Under the pieces are notes generated by a model. The model was not told where the DNA came from, made no database searches, and saw nothing but the letters and a program-made list of their open reading frames with translations. DNA of 20,732 bases. Origin: a virus. The first letter of the stretch is position 1. Each line of letters opens with the position of its first letter. A program made the translations under genes and the position numbers. Shown here piece after piece: positions 1 to 6,492 of the stretch. Location of the stretch: positions 1 to 20,732 of IMG/VR virus record IMGVR_UViG_3300022845_000027, one strand, 5' to 3'.

Positions 1-11
1 AAATCAACAGG

Positions 12-266
12 TTAGTGGACCGTGATCTCTTCTTCAGTGTAATCGTTAAGCTTTTCCCTGTCGACGTCGTAGTGCATTTCCATCATTACAAGGAAAGCTT
101 CTTTCTTGACCCCTGATCCTTGGGCCGTGGCGCACAGCATATTAGTCAAGACGCACATCAGCTCGCTAGGGCCAATGTCGAGAGTATTTTCCATCTCTTC
201 GACGACGGCCCACATTTCGTCGTACATCGCAACCACCAATTGGCTGAAATCTTCAATAGTCTTCAA
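12..266 (-). CDS. Small acidic hypothetical protein (84 aa)
   Basis: I do not recognise this protein. It is rich in Glu, Asp and Met, predicted mostly helical, and has a charged C-terminus (DYTEEEITVH). There is no signal peptide or membrane segment. The start is a TTG codon at 266, chosen because GGGAG lies seven bases upstream; the first in-frame ATG is 13 codons further in. Its first 14 bases overlap the end of the zinc-ribbon gene upstream, as in the rest of this gene string, so translation is probably coupled. It is the last gene of the small-gene operon visible here; the operon may continue beyond base 1. Function unknown. Confidence 0.7.
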   Translation of the reverse strand: MKTIEDFSQLVVAMYDEMWAVVEEMENTLDIGPSELMCVLTNMLCATAQGSGVKKEAFLVMMEMHYDVDREKLNDYTEEEITVH

Positions 267-432
267 CGACCGTCTCCCGTAAAATTGCGTCTTCCCAATG
301 CCTGCAGCTAAAACAATACCAACCTCGTCGCACGGGTACCAATTCTTTTTTGGCGTTCTCGTCGTGCCCGATTATCTGCCCCATTGTCTCGCCGCAGGGG
401 CAGGGCTTGGTGCTTAGGTCTTCACTATCCAT
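253..432 (-). CDS. Zinc-ribbon microprotein (59 aa)
   Basis: This short frame starts at ATG 432 and ends at TGA 253-255. Two cysteine knuckles are visible, KPCPCG (Cys11, Cys13) and WYCFSC (Cys40, Cys43), separated by about 26 residues with several basic residues between. That layout is typical of small phage zinc ribbons, which bind nucleic acid or protein. The first knuckle is CxC rather than the usual CxxC. GGAG lies ten bases before the ATG. The gene overlaps its upstream neighbour by 8 bases and its downstream neighbour by 14, which fits the tight packing and fills what would otherwise be a gap. The first knuckle resembles Lar-type restriction-alleviation proteins (KPCPFCGG), but this is too weak to assign a function. 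Confidence 0.75.
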   Translation of the reverse strand: MDSEDLSTKPCPCGETMGQIIGHDENAKKELVPVRRGWYCFSCRHWEDAILRETVVEDY

Positions 433-616
433 AGTTCACCGGCTCCACTCTATACTTGCCGACAATGCCATGCTTAGCCTCGACGAGGCGCACGAAGTCC
501 TTGGCGAACAGTGGCGCGGGCTTGATGTGTTTGGCTGCGTCCATGTAGATCTGCAGTATCTGGTCCTCATCGAGAGGCTTTTGACTTAGTAGGTAAGCCT
601 TTATTCGTTTGATCAT
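425..616 (-). CDS. Small hypothetical protein (63 aa)
   Basis: Unrecognised basic protein, with Lys/Arg-rich N-terminus (MIKRIKAYLLSQKP) and no cysteine or membrane segment. ATG 616 overlaps the stop of the upstream gene as TAATG, and GAGAGG sits eight bases upstream. Its end overlaps the zinc-ribbon start by 8 bases. These couplings and the operon position support a real gene. The body alternates helix-forming stretches and could be a small DNA- or protein-binding unit, but nothing in the sequence identifies a partner. Confidence 0.75.
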   Translation of the reverse strand: MIKRIKAYLLSQKPLDEDQILQIYMDAAKHIKPAPLFAKDFVRLVEAKHGIVGKYRVEPVNYG

Positions 617-867
617 TAGCGTAACCTCTCGTGGATTTCCCCAATGATATCTCCGTCGTCAACCACCTTCTTTTGCAGCCACTCAGCAGGCCTTCCACGG
701 CGGTCTAGGACGACGTAATCGACTTCCGAATACCCGTAGTACTCAAGATCACTGTGGCACTGGTGCGGGTCTAAAGAGACCGGAGGCGTGTAGTCGTAAG
801 CAAGCACTCCGATCTGGCAGGGAATGCCTGCTACCCTGTAGTCAAATTGCAATACGAAATCAGACAT
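616..867 (-). CDS. Hypothetical protein, possibly beta-rich (83 aa)
   Basis: Unrecognised protein. The N-terminal half is rich in Tyr, Val and Asp, with alternating hydrophobic positions suggesting beta strands (FVLQFDYRVAGIPCQIGVLA, about residues 4-23; EVDYVVLDRRGRPAEW in the middle). The C-terminal 20 residues are charged and probably helical. ATG 867 lies inside the last codons of the 48-residue gene upstream, with a G-rich ribosome binding site (AGGGGGTGG) just before it. Its stop forms TAATG with the next gene. Overlaps on both sides and a strong binding site make it real; no function can be assigned. Confidence 0.78.
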   Translation of the reverse strand: MSDFVLQFDYRVAGIPCQIGVLAYDYTPPVSLDPHQCHSDLEYYGYSEVDYVVLDRRGRPAEWLQKKVVDDGDIIGEIHERLR

Positions 868-1006
868 CGACCACCCCCTTGTTCTTTAGCTCTTGCTTGG
901 CTTTGCCTGCAACCTCTTCGCGGCTGTACCCGAAGAACGTGTGCTTGCTCTTGCCTATGGTGACCATAGATTTATACCAATTAGGCCCTATTCGATAAAC
1001 TGTCAC
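860..1006 (-). CDS. Very small basic protein with GTG start (48 aa)
   Basis: This frame begins at GTG 1006 with AGGAG six bases upstream and ends at TGA 860-862, overlapping the next gene's ATG by 8 bases. The protein is Lys-rich; a short beta-like stretch (WYKSMVTIGKSKHTFFGYS) is followed by a helix (REEVAGKAKQELKNKG). That order of strands then helix is reminiscent of the arm-type DNA-binding segment at the N-terminus of phage integrases, or of an AP2-like fold, but it stands alone here. Without it there would be a 140-base gap in a region with no other gap. Function unknown; nucleic-acid binding is a guess. Confidence 0.68.
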   Translation of the reverse strand: MTVYRIGPNWYKSMVTIGKSKHTFFGYSREEVAGKAKQELKNKGVVDV

Positions 1007-1007
1007 G

Positions 1008-1226
1008 TCATTCTCCTGTTTGATCGGTTTCGTCTTCAAGTCTAAATACCTCCGCCTCGTCGAGCATGGATAGCACGTCGACCTTTCGTTTGCGCCCGGT
1101 TGGCCCTCTCACTTTGATATTCACTGCCACGATGTCCACCTGTTCAGGCAGGCCGAACTCTGCAGGCAGAATCTCGTAGACGACTTCAACGGGCAAGCTT
1201 AATGAGCTGGTTAACGTATTTTTCAT
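1008..1226 (-). CDS. Hypothetical protein (72 aa)
   Basis: Unrecognised. The centre has two hydrophobic strand-like stretches (PVEVVYEILPAEF, VDIVAVNIKV) followed by a basic turn (GPTGRKRK) and an acidic C-terminus. ATG 1226 is supported by a very strong binding site, AGGAGG nine bases upstream. That site lies inside the coding region of the RHH gene, so the 41-base overlap between the two genes appears genuine. The end is two bases from the GTG of the 48-residue gene. Function cannot be read from the sequence. Confidence 0.78.
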   Translation of the reverse strand: MKNTLTSSLSLPVEVVYEILPAEFGLPEQVDIVAVNIKVRGPTGRKRKVDVLSMLDEAEVFRLEDETDQTGE

Positions 1227-1497
1227 TTTTGTATTCCTCCTCTAGCGCGTAGGCTTTTTCAGGGTCACTCTGCCGCAAAAGCTCGATGAAATGATCCGTG
1301 ATCAGCGTCGCTGTAATCTTGCTCAATGGCGCCTCGTAATACTCCCCCAGCTCACGCAGCATCGCGTAATTCTCAGCCCGCATGCTAATGTTGACCCACG
1401 GAGTTTCGCGCTGTGATGGGGAGGGAGGGGCCACGTAGCCCTTTGGTCTTTTCTTGGGGCGCTTGATCTTGCGCCGCACGTACACGCCTGTTGGCAT
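1186..1497 (-). CDS. Ribbon-helix-helix DNA-binding protein, putative autoregulator
   Basis: Residues 33-75 fit a ribbon-helix-helix (Arc/CopG-type) fold. A strand (WVNISM, 34-39) would insert into the major groove, helix A spans about 41-54, a turn with Pro57 follows, and helix B spans about 58-75. The N-terminal 20 residues are extremely basic (RRKIKRPKKRPK) and probably add DNA contacts. The C-terminus is charged and helical. ATG 1497 has AAGGAG seven to eight bases upstream. It is the first gene of the small-gene operon. A perfect 9-bp inverted repeat overlaps the presumed promoter 23 bases upstream, the arrangement expected of a dimeric RHH repressor controlling its own operon. Family assignment is good; the regulatory role is inferred. 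Confidence 0.75.
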   Translation of the reverse strand: MPTGVYVRRKIKRPKKRPKGYVAPPSPSQRETPWVNISMRAENYAMLRELGEYYEAPLSKITATLITDHFIELLRQSDPEKAYALEEEYKNEKYVNQLIKLAR

Positions 1498-1519
1498 AAT
1501 TTTCTCCTTTCTGGTTAAA

Positions 1520-1528
1520 AGTATATCA
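1520..1528 (-). promoter_or_regulatory. Putative extended -10 promoter of the small-gene operon
   Basis: Reading the minus strand, TGATATACT gives a TG-N-TATACT extended -10 element (five of six matches in the hexamer). A start site would fall near 1513, a few bases before the AGAAAGGAG ribosome binding site at 1504-1512. No good -35 is seen 17 bases upstream, as is common for extended -10 promoters. A second weaker option pairs TTGGGG with TATATC (bases 1547-1542) at 18-base spacing. Prediction by eye only. Confidence 0.4.
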
Positions 1529-1549
1529 GTCTACACTAATCTGATATAC
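1521..1549. promoter_or_regulatory. 9-bp perfect inverted repeat, candidate RHH operator
   Basis: GTATATCAG at 1521-1529 and its exact reverse complement CTGATATAC at 1541-1549 are separated by 11 bases. The repeat fills most of the 56-base gap between the end of polA and the RHH gene start, and it overlaps the candidate extended -10. Spacing of about one helical turn per half-site is usual for dimeric repressors. On the minus strand the repeat is followed by CTTTTAACC, so it might instead be a weak AU-rich terminator for the polymerase transcript; the low GC of the stem and the 11-base loop argue against that. Confidence 0.55.
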
Positions 1550-1553
1550 GTAG

Positions 1554-3422
1554 CTACTTGGCTTGACCCCAACTTGGCCCAACCTCAACGTCTACCTTGC
1601 TTGGCACGGAAAGCTCCACCGCTTCACGCATGATCTTAGCGGCCTCCTCGGCCTCTTCACGGCTCTTTACCGACAAAGCTATCTCATCATGCACCTGCAG
1701 CATAATGTTGAACCCTGCCTTGTGTAGGGCAAGCATGGCGCTCTTGCACTGATCCGCAGCCGATCCTTGGATTAATTTATTGGTGCCCTTGTACGTCATC
1801 GCCCGGCGGATGTGCGTTCCGTATTTAGCGGCAGCCTCTTCGTACGGCAGGGCCTTGTTGATACCCCACGCCATTGGCTCCCATAAAGGAAAGCGACACT
1901 TGCGTCCGAGCAGTGTTCTGATCGAACCGCCAGAGGCAGGGTACTCGATGCGCTTCTGCACCGCGCCGATTGTGGACTTCAAAAAAGGAACCTTCGCGTG
2001 GAATGTCTGAATAAGCTCTTTGGCTTCGTCATCGTGCATGTCAAGCTCTAGCGCGAGCTTCTTAACGCCCATGCCGTAGATCAACCCAAGACCAATTGTT
2101 TTTGCCTGCTTGCGACTAATACCTGCGATGTCTGCGACCATCTGGTGGAAATCTGTATCAGGATTCTCCTGATACGCGTCCGCCATTTTCTCGGCGCCAT
2201 CCAACTTAAGCAGGCGGGCATAGTGGACCAGTAACCTCGGCTCCTGACTCGAGAAATCGTTTGCCGCCCAGAGTTCGCCCTCCTCTGGCAAGAACAGACT
2301 GCGGACCATCGGACCGATAACGGGGTGACGTGCAGGCACCTGCTGCAAATTCGGTTGGTTCATTGACAGTCGTCCGGTAACCGTGCCGCCGCCCTCACCG
2401 CGCAGTTGATTTATGTGCGAATGAATTCGCCCGGTCGCCTCACTGGCGTCTAGATACGGCTGCAAAAAAGTGTTGTGGGTCTTATTTATCTCGCGCACCT
2501 CGACAATGGCCTTGGCAATCGGGTGCTCGCAACCTTCGAGGAAAGACTTAGTAAAACTTGGCGCGCCTTTATCTGTCTTCGGATATGCAACATTTAACCT
2601 ATCAAACGCCTTAGCAATACTTGCCGCCGCCCACATGTCGACAGGTACGCCTGCCTCCTTGCGGATGTAGGCCATCATCTTCTTCTCTTTCTTCTTAAGC
2701 TCTTCGGTAAGCTCTATTGCTTTTTCCCTATCAAAGCGAATGCCCTTGAGTGTCATGCCTACAAGCACCGGCAGCATCTCAGTTTCCAATTTAAAAATAG
2801 ACTCGACTTCCTCCTGCCTGAGCAGCGTCTCGAGATGATGCCAAAGTTTAAGTGTAAGCGCTGCATCCTGCTCTCCGTAGCTGCCTACAAAATTTGCGGG
2901 AAGCTTCCATAATTCTTTCTTCGGATGAACACCAAAGTCTGCAGCCGCCTGCTTCAACGCCACCTCGCTCTTCACTTCCTTTAGCATGTCGAAGCCGAGA
3001 GAGTTGAGCGCGTAGCTGTAACGGTTTTCGTCAACTAGGCCTGCAGCAATCATCGTGTCGATAATCTTACCACTGACCTCGAACCCTGACGCAAGCAACC
3101 AACCCAAGTCGTAGGCAGCATTGTGCATAACCTTAGGGCAGGGCAGCTTTAAAATGTCCGTGATCCACGCCTCGACCACTCTTTTATCTAGGTTGCCGCC
3201 GCCGCCGTGCGCGATGGGATAATAACCGCACCACCCGTCAACTGCTACTGCGTAACCGACAATGAACCCGTCGTTGCGCGGCCATCCCGGCCCAAACTTT
3301 TCTAGGTTTGGATCGCAGGTCTCAAGGTCGATGGCAATCTCTTTTGCCTCCGACAGGTCAGGGAAATTCTGCGGCGGTAGCCACTCACTGCTCTGGGGAA
3401 ATAATGATCCAGTCTTATTCAA
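1554..3422 (-). CDS. polA: DNA polymerase I family A with 3'-5' exonuclease
   Basis: Replicative family A polymerase, 622 residues, without the 5' nuclease domain of bacterial Pol I, as usual for phage enzymes. The proofreading domain carries all three motifs: Asp32-x-Glu34 (IDLE), Asn101/Asp105 (HNAAYD) and Tyr182/Asp186 (YGEQD). The polymerase domain has motif A with Asp389 (NDFSSQEPR), motif B at 437-452 (RKQAKTIGLGLIYGMG; Arg437, Lys441, Tyr449) and motif C with His578-Asp579-Glu580 (QVHDE). Leu445 occupies the position of E. coli Phe762. There is no CxxCxGxG, so no DnaJ-type insertion like that of the SAR116 phage HMO-2011 enzyme. The start overlaps the helicase stop by 4 bases, and the primase lies just upstream of that. 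Confidence 0.97.
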   Translation of the reverse strand: MNKTGSLFPQSSEWLPPQNFPDLSEAKEIAIDLETCDPNLEKFGPGWPRNDGFIVGYAVAVDGWCGYYPIAHGGGGNLDKRVVEAWITDILKLPCPKVMHNAAYDLGWLLASGFEVSGKIIDTMIAAGLVDENRYSYALNSLGFDMLKEVKSEVALKQAAADFGVHPKKELWKLPANFVGSYGEQDAALTLKLWHHLETLLRQEEVESIFKLETEMLPVLVGMTLKGIRFDREKAIELTEELKKKEKKMMAYIRKEAGVPVDMWAAASIAKAFDRLNVAYPKTDKGAPSFTKSFLEGCEHPIAKAIVEVREINKTHNTFLQPYLDASEATGRIHSHINQLRGEGGGTVTGRLSMNQPNLQQVPARHPVIGPMVRSLFLPEEGELWAANDFSSQEPRLLVHYARLLKLDGAEKMADAYQENPDTDFHQMVADIAGISRKQAKTIGLGLIYGMGVKKLALELDMHDDEAKELIQTFHAKVPFLKSTIGAVQKRIEYPASGGSIRTLLGRKCRFPLWEPMAWGINKALPYEEAAAKYGTHIRRAMTYKGTNKLIQGSAADQCKSAMLALHKAGFNIMLQVHDEIALSVKSREEAEEAAKIMREAVELSVPSKVDVEVGPSWGQAK

Positions 3423-4915
3423 AATCTAAACCCTCGCTCTTCATTCTTAGGTAGCACAATATGCAATGACTGCCTCGTGCGCGTGACGCCCACATAGAGC
3501 AATCGATTTATGTCATCGGCGTTCTTTGCATAATCTTTTGCAAACTTTTGCGAAAGATCCGTGAGCAGCAAAACATTGTCCGCCTCTCCGCCCTTAGCTC
3601 CGTGGATCGTGGACAGTTCTATCGCAGGCTTCACGCCTAACTTCGCACCGCGCCGCAACACAGCGATTAGGTAGTCACGCTTGTCTTCGCCGATCTTGGT
3701 CAGCGCTTCGTGCCAAATTGCGTCGGTGAGAAGGCCTTGGTTCGCCTTGAGTTCGGCCATGTCGTACAGGCCCTCGGGGTCGGCATGCCTTAGTGACTTA
3801 AACCCGCGCTTGATAGAGGAAGCAGGCAGGTGCTTATAGACTTGTCGCAGCACGTCGTAGCCAATCGACTGGCCCCTGCGTAACCTTTCCCAACCAACGA
3901 CCGAGGTCACCACCGAATCGGCGATGCTCCGTTGGCCTTGTCGCTCGAAGAGCAGGCCTTGGTTCTTAATCCAAGTATGTACCTCGTTGAGTATGTAATT
4001 AGTAGAAGCCATAATCAGCCACTCGCCCTTGCTGATATCCACATGCTCGAACTGAGTGTAATAATTTATCTCGCCCTGCTCTTGTCGCGGCGCCCAGATT
4101 TTTCCCTGCCTGTTCTGTATTCGCTTAACGATAGAGTTTGCAAGGAAGTGGACCTTAGCCGGTACGCGATAAGACTGCTCGAGAATCTTTACCTCACCCT
4201 CACAGGTCAGAAAGCTTTCAACATCAGCGCCGGACCACGTGTATATCGCTTGGTCATCATCGCCTGCAATAAAGGTGCGGTCAGCCTTCTCTGATAAAGC
4301 CATAACCAATTTCCACTGCAGGCGGGATAGGTCTTGCGCCTCGTCGACAATCAGCACCTCGAGTGCGGGCAGGCGTTCGTCCTGCTCTATCAGCCTCTCG
4401 AGCAGATCCGTAAAATCCATCAGCATGTGCGCCGCTTTGAACTTGCGGTAGGCACGCTCGACAAACTCAAAGTAGAACCACTCGATGTCCATGTTGCTGC
4501 GGTTATAATGCGTCCGCAGGTCGATGCCGCGAATGCGTGCGATGTTTATCTCGTTAAGAATAGCGTTGTCCGCGCGCACGATGTACTCGTCGCCTTCCAG
4601 CGAGGTTGATACCTCTAGTCCGGCTTCCTTAGCGAACGTCGCGTAATCCTCGGCAGACATCAGGTCCTTGGCCCCTGCCCCGAGGCAGTGGTAGGCAAGG
4701 CTATGTAGCGTGCGGAACCACGGGAAGTCCGTCTCGGCGTTAAGGGCACGGAACTTCTGGATCGCTCGGTCACGAGCCTCGCCCGCCGCCTTGCGAGTAA
4801 ACGAGAAATACCCAATCTGGCTCGACAGGGTATCCTCGGAAAGTTCTTTCTCCACTACATTGAGCAGAAACGTGGTCTTGCCAGAGCCGGGTGGGCCAAA
4901 CACTTTAGTAATCAT
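3419..4915 (-). CDS. UvrD/PcrA-like superfamily 1 DNA helicase
   Basis: ATP-dependent DNA helicase, probably the replicative or primosomal unwinding enzyme of the phage. Visible SF1 motifs: Walker A GPPGSGKT (7-14), TLHSLA (69-74), Walker B DEAQD (191-195), motif III GDDDQAIY (218-225), motif IV LEQSYR (245-250), motif V STIHGAKGGEAD (435-446) and motif VI LLYVGVTRTR (472-481). At 498 residues it is well short of UvrD (about 720), and the 1B and 2B insertions are reduced, as in compact phage helicases. It is co-translated with its neighbours: its ATG shares one base with the primase stop (TGATG) and its own stop overlaps the polA start (ATGA). The primase-helicase-polymerase order suggests a stoichiometric replisome. 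Confidence 0.95.
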   Translation of the reverse strand: MITKVFGPPGSGKTTFLLNVVEKELSEDTLSSQIGYFSFTRKAAGEARDRAIQKFRALNAETDFPWFRTLHSLAYHCLGAGAKDLMSAEDYATFAKEAGLEVSTSLEGDEYIVRADNAILNEINIARIRGIDLRTHYNRSNMDIEWFYFEFVERAYRKFKAAHMLMDFTDLLERLIEQDERLPALEVLIVDEAQDLSRLQWKLVMALSEKADRTFIAGDDDQAIYTWSGADVESFLTCEGEVKILEQSYRVPAKVHFLANSIVKRIQNRQGKIWAPRQEQGEINYYTQFEHVDISKGEWLIMASTNYILNEVHTWIKNQGLLFERQGQRSIADSVVTSVVGWERLRRGQSIGYDVLRQVYKHLPASSIKRGFKSLRHADPEGLYDMAELKANQGLLTDAIWHEALTKIGEDKRDYLIAVLRRGAKLGVKPAIELSTIHGAKGGEADNVLLLTDLSQKFAKDYAKNADDINRLLYVGVTRTRQSLHIVLPKNEERGFRF

Positions 4916-6444
4916 CAGAAGGGCACCGAATTGTTGTGGACAGGAGTTTCAAATGGCGAGTCCTGACTTTCAAAAACAGGAAGCTTCCAGACCCTAGCCG
5001 TGCGGCCCTTAAGGTATATGCTGCTAGGCTCTCCACCTAACTCGCGTAACCGCTGAGCCATCTTAGGCGCTGACAGCGCGCCGAAGTTGTTGCGCTTTAA
5101 ATGTGCTTCTAGGTCCTTGATCCTCAAATAACAAACCCCGTTCGCTTCGTCGGTCCAGACGCGGCCCATTAAAATCTCGTCGCGGTCCATCGCCTGCTGC
5201 AGGTGAGTCGTAAACTCTTCAACAAGATCGGCGAACCGGCCGGTGATTGTGGTGTCCTCACTTGCCTCGGTGATGGCCTGCATCTCTACCATCTCGCTCA
5301 GCAGCTCGTTGATAAGAGCTTCCCAGTCAGGCTTTTTGACTGTCGGCGGCAGTACGTTTAGCCGTTCCATGCAGGCCTTCTGGAAAAACATCTGGTTAAA
5401 AAGACTTTCGGTCTCAAGCTCGATACGCTTACCGTTGACATCTAGGAACCACAACGGCGGCTCGCTCGCGTACTTACTCAGTGACGTGAGCTGCGGGCTG
5501 TCCGGTCCATCGCCACCAATGCCATGCTTGCGCTGCCTACACAAAGTAGGATTGCAGAATGATTTTATCGGGTCATCCTTGCATTTGTAGCGGTATTCTT
5601 TTTTCTCGAGCTGCTTCTGAATCAGCAAGATTTCCTGCAAAGCAAGGGGCGGATTAAAATACTTTTGGTTGTACTCCATCAGCTTGTCTTCCCATCCAAC
5701 AGGGAAAGCCTTCTTCAGATAGATTCCCAGAGAGAACATGCCGTTGTTCCGTGAGCCCTCGGGAAAGCCCTGCGAGCAGAGGGCCTGTAGGCATGGCGGT
5801 CCATCCTTGACAGGTGTATCGGGTTTCTCAGGCGCCTTAGGCATGACCAAAGCGTCTTGGACGTTGGCTGCGTAGATGGCAAAGAACTCCTCTAGCGTTG
5901 CACTGTTCCCGTCTTCCTTAAGTGCATAGCGCAGGCTTTTCTCACCGCCGAAGTAAGGCAGGTTAAGGTAGTTGCCGGTGTCGCCACGCTCGACTAGGAT
6001 TTCAGATTGCTTAGGAAATATCTCCCGCCCTGCCTCACCAAGTAAACTACCGCATGCAGTCAGATACTTTTGCATATCACCGGCAGGCACAGGTGTCTTC
6101 GTGAAACAGTAGACGTGCGCGCCACCTGACTTACTGCGAAACGTGACTAGCGGCAGCCCAAGCTTTTTAATTTTCTCGATCAGCGCCTGCAGGTCTAGCG
6201 GGTACTGGTCGATGTCTATCGCGCCCCACGTACAGCTATTGTCGGCGCGTATTGGAATGATTCCGAGTGACGGATCTATGCCGTCGAAGTGGCGCTGCCA
6301 CAGGTCCTTGGTCGGCGGTTTGCGTACCACGAGCGCCTGACCAGTGCTCTTGCCCTTTGCATTAGGCTCGCCAGAGATTCGATAGGTCCCGTACGCACAG
6401 TCGAGTCCTTCGAAGATGGCCATGAATTTTTCTAGCTTTTCCAT
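4915..6444 (-). CDS. Archaeo-eukaryotic-type DNA primase with PriL-like cysteine domain
   Basis: Primase of the AEP (PrimPol/TOTE-like) superfamily, 509 residues. The catalytic core shows Asp77-x-Asp79 (WGAIDID), the basic nucleotide-binding motif SKSGGAH (104-110) and the family signature EIFPKQ (141-146) with NYLNLPYF (158-165). Residues 216-310 hold Cys218, Cys288, Cys297 and Cys302 (PPC...YKC...SFC...TLC) around SRNNGMF and an RKHGIG end. The spacing resembles the 4Fe-4S C-terminal domain of PriL; a zinc site is the alternative. Residues 320-509 are helical and end in a basic winged-helix-like region (SAPKMAQRLRELGG). ATG 6444 has a purine-rich AAGAAG just upstream; Met8 is a possible alternative start. 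The AEP call is firm, the PriL-like call tentative. Confidence 0.88.
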   Translation of the reverse strand: MEKLEKFMAIFEGLDCAYGTYRISGEPNAKGKSTGQALVVRKPPTKDLWQRHFDGIDPSLGIIPIRADNSCTWGAIDIDQYPLDLQALIEKIKKLGLPLVTFRSKSGGAHVYCFTKTPVPAGDMQKYLTACGSLLGEAGREIFPKQSEILVERGDTGNYLNLPYFGGEKSLRYALKEDGNSATLEEFFAIYAANVQDALVMPKAPEKPDTPVKDGPPCLQALCSQGFPEGSRNNGMFSLGIYLKKAFPVGWEDKLMEYNQKYFNPPLALQEILLIQKQLEKKEYRYKCKDDPIKSFCNPTLCRQRKHGIGGDGPDSPQLTSLSKYASEPPLWFLDVNGKRIELETESLFNQMFFQKACMERLNVLPPTVKKPDWEALINELLSEMVEMQAITEASEDTTITGRFADLVEEFTTHLQQAMDRDEILMGRVWTDEANGVCYLRIKDLEAHLKRNNFGALSAPKMAQRLRELGGEPSSIYLKGRTARVWKLPVFESQDSPFETPVHNNSVPF

Positions 6445-6463
6445 TCTTCTTTCTCGGGTAAAG

Positions 6464-6485
6464 GCCGGAGGGTTGCCCCTCCGGC
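6464..6485 (-). terminator. GC-rich hairpin between the SSB-like gene and the primase
   Basis: GCCGGAGGG at 6464-6472 and CCCTCCGGC at 6477-6485 form a perfect 9-bp stem with a four-base loop. On the minus strand it lies 8 bases past the end of the SSB-like gene and is followed by CTTTACC, a short U run. It is therefore a leaky intrinsic terminator or a stabilising 3' stem that would lower primase, helicase and polymerase transcripts relative to the SSB-like gene. Confidence 0.7.
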
Positions 6486-6492
6486 GTTAGAC

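Noticed and set aside
1554-3422. DnaJ-type insertion in PolA as in HMO-2011-like phages
   Set aside because: No CxxCxGxG repeats are present and the exonuclease and polymerase motifs are normally spaced.
3932-4609. Plus-strand frames opposite the UvrD helicase
   Set aside because: They lie fully within the helicase coding region on the other strand, overlap each other in different frames, and show no recognisable protein features.
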